In this document: positions 34,401-41,768 of the stretch, piece after piece
Position numbering within the stretch: position 1 is the stretch's first letter
How the letters are laid out: each line of letters starts with the position of its first letter
Made by a program: the position numbers and the translations under genes
Origin: Anaerolineales bacterium
GTDB lineage: Bacteria; Chloroflexota; Anaerolineae; Anaerolineales; E44-bin32
Assembly: GCA_037382465.1 (NCBI GenBank)
Contig: JARRPX010000025.1
Location: 1-52,702, forward strand
Reading direction: 5' to 3'
Length of the DNA: 52,702 nucleotides
Notes under the pieces: generated by a model
What the model saw: the letters and a program-made list of their open reading frames with translations, nothing else
What the model was told of the DNA's origin: nothing
Databases searched by the model: none

Positions 34401-37275
34401 CTACTTCCTCCCGAGCGGAGGGAAACTCCAACCGCATGGCATCGCCTGAATCTCCAAAGAAATCCCCCTCTTTAAATCCCCATTTTTCGTAAACGGTTTT
34501 TGGATCGTAATCGTGTTCGATAAACCATTCCGCTAATTTCTGTCTTCGTTCCTCACCGGACGGTTCTTCTCCGGGTTGAAAACCTTCATCGTCCATTCGC
34601 AACCCACAAATCGAGCAGTCGACAGTCTGGAAGGGATAGGTGATCGGCGTTGGAGGGCCCAGCCGGGCAAAAAGGAAACCGCAAGTCGCACAAGGCGCAT
34701 ACTTCCCCTTTTCATCATTCAACGAAGAAACGGGTTCTCCAACGACAGGTACAAAAGTTCGACGTTCAACAATCGTAGCTGCAATCAAACCGCCGACACC
34801 CAACAGGCTGACGATCCACCCCAGAATCGGCCAGATCGTACCGAAAGGCCGGTAACGAATATGGACTTCATGTTCGCCTTCGGGAAGGGAAATTTGGATG
34901 AGATTTTCATAGACTTCCATTGCCGTCTCTTCACCATCGACGCTTGCCCGCCAGCGAGGAGAATATGTATAGGAAAGCAAGGCATTTTCGAGCGGCTCAT
35001 CCAGATCCGTGACGAAGGTAAGACTCCTGCCGCCGGCTTCGAAATTCGAATAGGGTACGGAGTATAAACGAAGCGCCTGGTCGATGTTCAATCCTTCGAG
35101 GGTTAAATCACGCAGCGCCGTCACAGTCTCGAAGTTACCTTGAAGTTGTGCATAATAAAGGAGATTCAAACCGATAAACCAGGCGCGGCCATCGCCGACG
35201 TCCTTGTAACCCAGGATAGGGTACCACTCGTCGCCAAATTTTACCTCGCCATAGACGGAATCGAGTCCCTGATAGATTGCACCGGACCACCCCTGCGGAG
35301 CCACGACGTCCAGTGGTAGTGATTCCGGCAACCCGGCGAGTTCGTCTGTCCAGCGTATGCGTATCGTATCCGGAAAAGAGAGCCGCAGCACGTTCACACC
35401 CAGCAAGTCCAGGGTGCGGCCAAAGACTTCCTCCATGCCGCTCAACTCCAATATCAGACGGCCTCCGTTCTGAAGATACTCGATCAGGAGAGATTCATCT
35501 TCTCCAATTGCGTTCGTGGAACGCTCGAAACGATACAATCCAATCGCCGCATACGCTTGTAGTTCAGCAGGCGTGAGCCGGGAAAGATTCACTTCCCGAG
35601 CCTCTTCTGCGAACGGATAGGTCATGAGAAATGGAGGCAGTCGATCTCCAAGCAGGAGCATACGTTGCTCGGGAATCCGCTGGAGCATGCCCGCAGGTTG
35701 TGGATTGACCCAGATCTCATAGATTCCTCTCGTCTGCCGCAGTTCGAAGCCAATCTGCGCTAGAGCGGATTGTGCGAACGTAGCAGCCTGCCAATCGCCA
35801 CCTACTACGGCGACACCGACGTTCCACAACGAGAGAATGTGCTGCAGGTATTCCGGACTCCATTCCGTCGCACTGAGTACACGCCGCAGCGCCCTGTGAT
35901 GCGGCGTGTTTTCCAACGCCCAACCGTTGATCAAACGCCCGTCTTGGCCGGCGAAATAAACCTCCAGGGAGTCCGGCTCGGGGTAGGTCAGCAAAGCAAT
36001 TCGGCAATCGCTGCTGCCGTCAGGACAATCGATGTCCGAGAGAAGCGCCTGCTGGTAAGGATAAGGGTGATTACCGATCAATCCCCAACCCGGGAAGAGG
36101 TCAATGAAGACCGCTCCAACGACGACGATTACACGCGCCCAACGGGCACGATTGCCGATCGGTAAAAGGCCGGAAGCGCCGATGGCGAGAGCGAAGGTGG
36201 CGAAGTTGAGAAATCGCTCCGGCAGTAATTGTGAACTCAGCGGCAGCAAATTGAACAGCACGCCCCTCGGGCCAAACGACAGCCAGATCGAGATGATTCC
36301 CGCGAAAACCCATGCACTGCGATTCTTATCCGGTCTGGCCGTGGCAGCCAGCAGCGCCATGATGATCGTGCCAAAGCCGAAAAGGATTTGCCCGCCAGTG
36401 ATGTCAGCCGCCGGCAGGATGGATTCGATCGACGTGGAAAACAATGCCACTTTTTCCTGGGGTAGATATGGAACCTGCGGGATCTCCCCACGGCTGTAGG
36501 CCGGGAGGATCCATAACGCTGTGAGCAGCGCGCCAGCGACCACCCCTGCAGTCCACCATGCCCCCCAGTTCAACGGTATATCCGCGTCGATGAAGAGGCG
36601 TACCACGATGTAAAACACGAAACCAATGGCGAAAATGAGCGCCTGCTGCGGATGAGCCAGGATCGCCCAAGCCCAACACAGGCTCAACACAATCACAGTC
36701 GGCATCTTCGGACGCGAACGATCCAACAACCGCTGTGAAAACAGCGCAATGGGAGGCAAAGCGAGCAGCGCCAGAATCCGCGGGTAGTTGCCCTCGAAGA
36801 ACAAGGTTCGCAGCTGGTACGGTGCCCACAGGGCCAGTATCGTTCCCAACGCGGCAGGCCAGGGGCTGCTCATGCGGAAAAACGAGACGTAGCAAAGCGC
36901 GGCAAAGACCAGAACCGCCAGCGAAGCGAACAGCTTATGGATCTGGCCGGGATCGCGGAACAGATAAGCAATGGGCGTCAGAATCAACGTCGTCAGTGGG
37001 GGATAAAAAGTGCGGAAAGCATCACCCATGTACCAGTTGGGCATCCAGCTTGTGGAAAAATACGCACCCGGCCCCTCTTCCCGAATTTGATCCGCGAGGT
37101 ATTCCGCCTTGGCGATGTGACCCCAGGCGTCGGTGCCGATCGGATATCCCTTCGACCAGACGCCACTCAACAATACGAACAGGGCCAGCGTGACGAGCAT
37201 CGCTGGCCCGAGGTGTTTTTTCGAGAGACGGTTCCAGTCTATTCTGCCCAGATGTCTACGAGCCCTCCCAACCAT
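34393..37275 (-). CDS. 6-pyruvoyl-tetrahydropterin synthase-related membrane protein with zinc ribbon tail
   Basis: About 960 aa. After a TM near the N-terminus comes GYPIGTDAWGHIAKAEYLAD and WMPNWYMGDAFRTFYPPLTT, the pattern of the PTPS-related membrane domain (PF10131), then about ten TM helices to about residue 400, a large extracytoplasmic region, a final TM (WPILGWIVSLLGVGGLIAAT), and a cytoplasmic end with two CxxC pairs (CATCGF...CSICGL). Proteins of this type accompany XrtG exosortases and their glycosyltransferase. The fold suggests a polyprenyl-sugar glycosyltransferase or polymer transporter (inference). The start is uncertain: 37275 limits overlap with the upstream gene; 37338 is an alternative. 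Confidence 0.8.
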   Translation of the reverse strand: MVGRARRHLGRIDWNRLSKKHLGPAMLVTLALFVLLSGVWSKGYPIGTDAWGHIAKAEYLADQIREEGPGAYFSTSWMPNWYMGDAFRTFYPPLTTLILTPIAYLFRDPGQIHKLFASLAVLVFAALCYVSFFRMSSPWPAALGTILALWAPYQLRTLFFEGNYPRILALLALPPIALFSQRLLDRSRPKMPTVIVLSLCWAWAILAHPQQALIFAIGFVFYIVVRLFIDADIPLNWGAWWTAGVVAGALLTALWILPAYSRGEIPQVPYLPQEKVALFSTSIESILPAADITGGQILFGFGTIIMALLAATARPDKNRSAWVFAGIISIWLSFGPRGVLFNLLPLSSQLLPERFLNFATFALAIGASGLLPIGNRARWARVIVVVGAVFIDLFPGWGLIGNHPYPYQQALLSDIDCPDGSSDCRIALLTYPEPDSLEVYFAGQDGRLINGWALENTPHHRALRRVLSATEWSPEYLQHILSLWNVGVAVVGGDWQAATFAQSALAQIGFELRQTRGIYEIWVNPQPAGMLQRIPEQRMLLLGDRLPPFLMTYPFAEEAREVNLSRLTPAELQAYAAIGLYRFERSTNAIGEDESLLIEYLQNGGRLILELSGMEEVFGRTLDLLGVNVLRLSFPDTIRIRWTDELAGLPESLPLDVVAPQGWSGAIYQGLDSVYGEVKFGDEWYPILGYKDVGDGRAWFIGLNLLYYAQLQGNFETVTALRDLTLEGLNIDQALRLYSVPYSNFEAGGRSLTFVTDLDEPLENALLSYTYSPRWRASVDGEETAMEVYENLIQISLPEGEHEVHIRYRPFGTIWPILGWIVSLLGVGGLIAATIVERRTFVPVVGEPVSSLNDEKGKYAPCATCGFLFARLGPPTPITYPFQTVDCSICGLRMDDEGFQPGEEPSGEERRQKLAEWFIEHDYDPKTVYEKWGFKEGDFFGDSGDAMRLEFPSAREEVDE

Positions 37276-38690
37276 GCCACGGACCGTTTCAGTCCCTGCA
37301 GCTGCAATTCTTCCAACCACTCCCCTCGGGTCGTCCATCTCGGCTCTTCGCTCAGTACCTTCAATATGCCACTCAAACGGAAAAAGTATACAACCGTCCG
37401 ATATACCGCCAACAGCGGTAAATACAACGCAGATTTTCTCAGCAGCCGACGTTCGCTGCGAGCGCAAACCGGCCATGCCACTGCCATCTGCACGGCATCG
37501 GTGAGCACGTACAGTGTATACATTAAAGCTGCTGCTTGCGCAATTACGCTCGTTTCATACCCGAAGAAGGGGAACAAGGGCAGCAGGAAAGCCCAGATCA
37601 AGCGCAGCAAGGCCAATGCATGATCGTTCTGCAGCCGACGAGGCATCGTCCAACTCCAAAAACGGCCTCGTTTTCCCAGCAAATCGGAATTGACTGCCAT
37701 GACCTCGATTTCCCCTCGCTGCCAACGCACGCGTTGGGAATACAAATCACGCCAGTTGGTCACAGGAGCCAGGTGGATACGAACCTGCGGTAGATAACCG
37801 ACGCGTTCCTGGGCGCGCTGCAGCGTCAGCGTGGCATCCGTGTCTTCCGAAACCGTGCGCCCGCGGTAGCCGTTCATGCGTTGGATGACTTCCCGGCGGA
37901 AGATTGCACAGGCCCCCGATAGCGTAAACAGCTCCTGGCGCACCGCCTCAGCGTGGCGGCCGATGCGAAACGCCTGGAGGTATTCGAAGAATTGTGCCGA
38001 AGCCAGGAATTTCTGGCTGAAGGTCAGTTCCTTCAGGATGGGCAAATCATCTTCATCCAGGCGGATGTAGCCCTTATCGTTCGCCTCGACGAGCAGGTTG
38101 GGGTCGATGATCAAGTGCGCCGTCGCCGCCTGTAAATGGGGATCGACCCTGAACGCAGCGACGGCCTGCTCGACGGCTTCCGGCTCGAGAACGACGTCCG
38201 AGTCTACGGCAAAGATCAATTCGCCTCGGCACTGTTTGATGCCCAAATTGACCGCCGTCGGTTTTCCCTTGTGCTCGCCCTGCACCAGCGTCATCACCCC
38301 GCCGAACTCACGCGCCGGGATGATGCGGTTGTGCAGGCGGATGTGCCCGTTCCAGTGCGCCGTGCCGTTGATGTGCCCGTTGACAACTTCCTCCGGGCGG
38401 TCCGTCGAACCGTCGTTTATCACGATGATCTCGATCAAATGATGCGGATACGTCTGCGCCTTGAGGCTGGTGATGCAGCGGTCGATGTTCAACTGCTCGT
38501 TGTAGGCCGGGATGATGACCGAGACCTTGGGTAGACTGCGCCGGGGCAGCGGCGGATACAGCTTCGCCATGCGGCGGTGACGCCAAACCAAAAAGGCGTC
38601 GTTGAGTGATTTGAAGACGTCGATGCAAAGTGGGATGAGTATCCACACACCCCAAAATATGAGGAAATGCTGCCAACCCATGGTCGTCAT
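37239..38690 (-). CDS. Family 2 glycosyltransferase, membrane-bound, XrtG-associated type
   Basis: 483 aa. N-terminal TM (FLIFWGVWILIPLCIDVF), cytoplasmic GT-A domain (VSVIIPAYNEQLNIDRC, VINDGSTD, VDSDVVLEP as the metal motif, VSEDTD, and QRVRWQRGE as the QxxRW acceptor/product motif), and C-terminal TM helices. This layout is that of processive synthases such as BcsA/NodC or of the glycosyltransferase that accompanies exosortase G (TIGR03111). GGAGAA precedes the ATG. It lies 18 bp after the exosortase stop and overlaps the PTPS-related gene. Confidence 0.9.
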   Translation of the reverse strand: MTTMGWQHFLIFWGVWILIPLCIDVFKSLNDAFLVWRHRRMAKLYPPLPRRSLPKVSVIIPAYNEQLNIDRCITSLKAQTYPHHLIEIIVINDGSTDRPEEVVNGHINGTAHWNGHIRLHNRIIPAREFGGVMTLVQGEHKGKPTAVNLGIKQCRGELIFAVDSDVVLEPEAVEQAVAAFRVDPHLQAATAHLIIDPNLLVEANDKGYIRLDEDDLPILKELTFSQKFLASAQFFEYLQAFRIGRHAEAVRQELFTLSGACAIFRREVIQRMNGYRGRTVSEDTDATLTLQRAQERVGYLPQVRIHLAPVTNWRDLYSQRVRWQRGEIEVMAVNSDLLGKRGRFWSWTMPRRLQNDHALALLRLIWAFLLPLFPFFGYETSVIAQAAALMYTLYVLTDAVQMAVAWPVCARSERRLLRKSALYLPLLAVYRTVVYFFRLSGILKVLSEEPRWTTRGEWLEELQLQGLKRSVAWLGGLVDIWAE

Positions 38691-38708
38691 GCTTTATTCT
38701 CCGGCCAA

Positions 38709-39311
38709 TTATTGAACCGCTCGGCCACTGACCTCCAAATCCCTGCGCACGAAGCGGATCGTCGGCAGGGTCAACATGCGCCAATATACGAATACGATTC
38801 CCACGAAAAACACCATTCGCCCCACCAGTGCGTGTGCCCAAGGTACAGCGGGTTTTCCCAACGCCGCAACCATGGCAATGATCACCGAAAGACGGATGAG
38901 ATTGATGATCACCGTCGCTGCCAGGCCTCCGATCAAACGCCGCAGCCGTTCGGCGGGCGGAAAACGCGGATAGAAAAGCAGCAATCCGGCAAAAACCGAA
39001 AGTTCGATCAACGTCGAGCATTCGATGCCGATCGCCAGGACGGACCAGCCGGTCGGATCGGGCACAACGAGCTCGGCGCCGTTCAACGTCGATAAACCCA
39101 ATCCGAACCACCCCCAAACGATCTCAAGCAGGCTCGCTTGCGCCGCACCCAGCGGCTCATTCCACCCGCCCAGCCATCCCGCCAGGATCAACAACGCAGC
39201 CAGGCCAAATGCGCCCCAAAGATATGCAGTGAGACTGTAGCGTCTGTGCCGCAGCGCAAGCAGGCCAATGATGTAAACAGCAAGCGCCAACGCCATGAGG
39301 GGGTAGTTCAT
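38709..39311 (-). CDS. xrtG: Exosortase family protein, XrtG-like
   Basis: Multi-pass membrane transpeptidase thought to cleave and attach proteins with PEP-CTERM-like tails. 200 aa, about six TM helices. The exosortase catalytic triad is in place: Cys98 in AIGIECSTL, Arg140 in INLIRLSVI, His160 in VPWAHALVGR. Short single-domain length and neighbours (glycosyltransferase, PTPS-related protein) place it in the XrtG group (TIGR03110). Its ATG overlaps the stop of the candidate substrate gene by 4 bp (ATGA), a translational coupling. XrtG enzymes are described mainly from Firmicutes, with targets poorly known. Confidence 0.85.
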   Translation of the reverse strand: MNYPLMALALAVYIIGLLALRHRRYSLTAYLWGAFGLAALLILAGWLGGWNEPLGAAQASLLEIVWGWFGLGLSTLNGAELVVPDPTGWSVLAIGIECSTLIELSVFAGLLLFYPRFPPAERLRRLIGGLAATVIINLIRLSVIIAMVAALGKPAVPWAHALVGRMVFFVGIVFVYWRMLTLPTIRFVRRDLEVSGRAVQ

Positions 39312-39811
39312 GCCGCCTCCAGGGCGAATTCATGCCTGCGGCGCCAGAGCCAAATGACGAGCAGCGCAACGGCGGCCAGACTGAAAAACCATCCCAACGA
39401 TGGTACGGAGTAGAAGGTCGTGGAAGCGCTGTCGATGTCGCAATTTTGCGAATTACCGGTGCTCCAGCACAAACGCACGGTGTACGTGCCGATGCTGGGG
39501 AAGGCTGCATTGGAGGTGGACCACGAATCGCTGTACGTGTCGCCGGCCTTCATGTTCGGCATGTTTGTCGTATGTGTGGCGACCACGGTGACGCCGTCCG
39601 GCGCGAAAATCTGGTAATACAAATTCGAGTTGGAGATTTTAACGTCCGCCCGCTCGCTACTGTGTACGTTTACGCTGCTGCCCTGGCTGGATGCGTCCGA
39701 AGCCGTGAGACCGGTGATGACACCCTTGCTGGTCTGGGCGAGCGCAGGTATGGCGAGAAGCATGAGGATCACAGTTGCGCTGAATCCCGCTCGAATCGAT
39801 CGTGATACCAT
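39308..39811 (-). CDS. Secreted protein with PEP-CTERM-like tail, candidate exosortase substrate
   Basis: 167 aa. Signal peptide (SATVILMLLAIPALA, cut expected after ALA), a 110-residue extracytoplasmic domain predicted as beta-rich (SSVNVHSSERADVKISNSNL, YYQIFAPDGVTVV, SIGTYTVRLCWS, with two Cys), then a tripartite end: VPSLGW, hydrophobic FFSLAAVALLVIWLW, basic RRRH. That end has the order of exosortase sorting signals. It is translationally coupled to the exosortase gene. GGTGG lies 5 nt before the ATG at 39811. The assignment as substrate is inference from tail and context. Confidence 0.8.
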   Translation of the reverse strand: MVSRSIRAGFSATVILMLLAIPALAQTSKGVITGLTASDASSQGSSVNVHSSERADVKISNSNLYYQIFAPDGVTVVATHTTNMPNMKAGDTYSDSWSTSNAAFPSIGTYTVRLCWSTGNSQNCDIDSASTTFYSVPSLGWFFSLAAVALLVIWLWRRRHEFALEAA

Positions 39812-39844
39812 AATTCCACCTTTACGCACTCATACGTTCGAAAC

Positions 39845-39867
39845 CACCTTCCAGCGAAAGGAAGGTG
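39845..39867 (-). promoter_or_regulatory. Stem-loop beside the start of the exosortase substrate gene
   Basis: On the minus strand CACCTTCC, 7-nt loop, GGAAGGTG, eight perfect pairs, 33 nt before the ATG. The ribosome binding region reads AAAGGTGG, so the CACCTT arm could pair with it instead. Competing pairings suggest translation control; not tested. Confidence 0.4.
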
Positions 39868-40021
39868 CAGTTCCGATCCATGTTTGTGAAACGTCCATCT
39901 TGAATGTAACTCATTCTCAGGCGCAGTGACATTTCAACGACCTTACAACTCAAACCGAATGGTCCTTTGCAGTTTTTCGTTTCGAATAGTAGTGAGGTTT
40001 TTATTATTAAGGAGACGCTCG

Positions 40022-40065
40022 GATGGGCGCCTATCGTTCCCTTCGCCTCCGTAAAGACGCCCATC
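40022..40065 (-). promoter_or_regulatory. 8-bp perfect stem enclosing 28 nt in the exosortase operon leader
   Basis: GATGGGCG (40022-40029) and CGCCCATC (40058-40065) enclose GGAGG/GAAGGG/GATAGG-type purine-rich sequence read on the minus strand. Upstream is CCGGAGGATAAACCACCGGG, which can form a further stem. The combination looks like a structured 5' leader, but I could not match it to a known riboswitch class. Confidence 0.4.
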
Positions 40066-40146
40066 TCCCGGTGGTTTATCCTCCGGCTGCAGGGTTGTTT
40101 ACACATTCCCCCAATTCTGCTGGTTTTTCCCTGGAAACGCGAATGA

Positions 40147-40167
40147 GGCTGTCCTTTTGGGACAGCC
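40147..40167 (-). terminator. Hairpin after the lipoprotein gene
   Basis: GGCTGTCC and GGACAGCC, eight perfect pairs with a 5-nt loop, about 57 bp past the lipoprotein stop on the minus strand. No U-tract, so possibly a Rho-assisted end. Confidence 0.45.
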
Positions 40168-40223
40168 CCAGGTCACCGCGCATGTTATAAACTACAAAGG
40201 ATCGGAAATCGCGACAGGAAAAA

Positions 40224-41498
40224 CTACGGCAGGTCCCAATAACTCACGTTATAAACGTCCACTTCTACACCGGCCGTCATTGCGGAACTCACGAACACGC
40301 CGAAGCGTCCACTGGCGTACGCTGAATCAGACACCTGTGCGATCAAATGGCCATTGACGTAGAGTTTCAGTGTATCTCCCTCGGCCCACAAACCAATACG
40401 CTGCGTTTGATCGGATCCGTATGCGAGCTCCGCAGATACGGTCCAGTTGGCCAACTTCGTAAACTCCGAACCGTCCCATATTCGCAATGCGTAACGCCCG
40501 TCGCAGGAAACCCCGAACAGGTAACCGACGGCGCCGTCCTCCGTGAGTTTCGAACGTGCCATCAGACCATAAGCGTCCAGACCGCTGCAGGAACCGATTT
40601 TCGCTTCCATCTCCAGATAGAAATTGGAAATCGTGGGCGAAGTCAGCATCCAGCTGTTCCAATAATCGGGGTTGAGCGCGGTCATGATGAGTTCATCCTC
40701 CCCGATCTCAAAACGCGCATGCTCGTCTTCGTACAGCGGCCAATTGCTTCCGGAGCTGAAGTTATCCTGAAACACAGGCGCGCCCAGCCCCGCTCTCGGA
40801 TCTCCCGGCGGGAGCGTCGGCGTTGCCGTTCCGGCAAGTGTGGGCGTGATGGTTGCGCTCGGCTCCGCTTCCGAAACGGTTGCCGTCAACGTGGGTGTAG
40901 GCTGCGCTTCGTACAGGGGAATGTTTTGATAGTCCCATCCAAAAGACACTTCGGTGCTTGAATTGTCCTCGTCGATCGTGACGGTGAAGCTGATCATCTC
41001 GTCGCTTCCCCGGACCTCGGGTGCAGTCCAGCGTCCGGGAAGAAGCAGCGACGAATTGGCGGCGCTTACTGGATCGATGCTGACGCAGTACGTCCCCGGA
41101 TACAGTCCGGCGAAGAAGTAGAAACCGTCCGGCCCGGTCTGTATACTGCGATACCCAATGGACGGGCAAGTCCCCTCCCCCAACAGCACTTCGACGCCTT
41201 GGATGCCGATTTCATTCCCATCAACGGTTCCGTTGGCCATCAAGGCCGATCCTTCCGGTGCATCAACACAGCCTTCGGGAGAAATGAACGGCAACGGCTC
41301 CCCTTCGGCCGGGTTTGCACACAGGTCGTGCCACACCCGTCCGGCAATGGTGTTGCTGCCCGGCGTGATTTCAATGATGGTTGGAATCGCCGTGGGACCA
41401 AAGCTGATTGAATCGGTGAACGTACAGGCCAGCAGGGAAAGGCCCAGAACCAGCACTACAAGTGGAACGTATCTTCCTTCCCTCTTATTTCTATTCAT
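40224..41498 (-). CDS. Lipoprotein with SdrD-like beta domain and C-terminal jelly-roll domain
   Basis: 424 aa. Signal peptide PLVVLVLGLSLLAC with lipobox Cys25. Residues about 45-190 resemble an SdrD B-like or carboxypeptidase-regulatory domain (GRVWHDLCAN, GIQGVEVLLGEG, DGFYFFAGLYPGTYCVSID). A Thr/Pro linker (PTPTLTATVSEAEPSATITP) follows, then about 180 residues of concanavalin-like beta sandwich (FQDNFSSGSNWPLYEDEHAR, GRFGVFVSSAM). GAGGGA precedes the ATG. Expected to sit on the outer face of the membrane. Its codons 3-22 are inside one arm of the 60-bp inverted repeat. Confidence 0.88.
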   Translation of the reverse strand: MNRNKREGRYVPLVVLVLGLSLLACTFTDSISFGPTAIPTIIEITPGSNTIAGRVWHDLCANPAEGEPLPFISPEGCVDAPEGSALMANGTVDGNEIGIQGVEVLLGEGTCPSIGYRSIQTGPDGFYFFAGLYPGTYCVSIDPVSAANSSLLLPGRWTAPEVRGSDEMISFTVTIDEDNSSTEVSFGWDYQNIPLYEAQPTPTLTATVSEAEPSATITPTLAGTATPTLPPGDPRAGLGAPVFQDNFSSGSNWPLYEDEHARFEIGEDELIMTALNPDYWNSWMLTSPTISNFYLEMEAKIGSCSGLDAYGLMARSKLTEDGAVGYLFGVSCDGRYALRIWDGSEFTKLANWTVSAELAYGSDQTQRIGLWAEGDTLKLYVNGHLIAQVSDSAYASGRFGVFVSSAMTAGVEVDVYNVSYWDLP

Positions 41499-41641
41499 GC
41501 CGTCCCTCAGCGTCGTATTGTCTACGGTCGCACGAATGCAGATCGTCGCTATTGTAAAATATTTTCACAACGACACAAATGGAAATAAGAGGGAAGGAAG
41601 ATACGTTCCACTTGTAGTGCTGGTTCTGGGCCTTTCCCTGC
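41432..41641. repeat. Perfect 60-bp inverted repeat flanking 90 bp
   Basis: Arms 41432-41491 and 41582-41641 are exact reverse complements over 60 bases; identity ends abruptly at both edges. The left arm encodes part of the lipoprotein signal peptide; the right arm is an untranslated inverted copy. The 90-bp spacer holds the lipoprotein start codon and promoter. Confidence 0.96.
41551..41578 (-). promoter_or_regulatory. Promoter of the lipoprotein gene, inside the inverted-repeat spacer
   Basis: Minus-strand TTGTGT (41573-41578), 16-bp spacer, TACAAT (41551-41556). It points into the lipoprotein gene. If the spacer were inverted the same boxes would face the radical SAM gene. Confidence 0.5.
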
Positions 41642-41768
41642 GCAACGGCGCTGATTCTACCATGTGCGCGAACTCGGCGTCAATAAACCTTCACGATGCC
41701 CGGTGATCGCACTATGTTACAATTCCAACCATGTTCGTCCAAATTGTCGATTCGAGTACAATCCAGGC

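Larger units (their letters stand above)
39812..40223. other. 412-bp intergenic region with a structured leader
   Basis: Upstream of the exosortase operon. Contains a long inverted repeat (40022-40065), a stem next to the start (39845-39867), and a hairpin near 40147-40167. Promoter not assigned: TATAAC on the minus strand near 40186 has no good partner. Confidence 0.45.

Noticed and set aside
40022-40100. Guanidine, cyclic-di-GMP or cyclic-di-AMP riboswitch
   Set aside because: Some short segments recall these classes, but the conserved cores and junctions could not be laid out, so it is recorded only as a structured leader.
41158-41706. Plus-strand frame that contains a copy of the lipoprotein signal peptide
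   Set aside because: The similarity comes only from the right arm of the inverted repeat; the rest is antisense to the lipoprotein gene.
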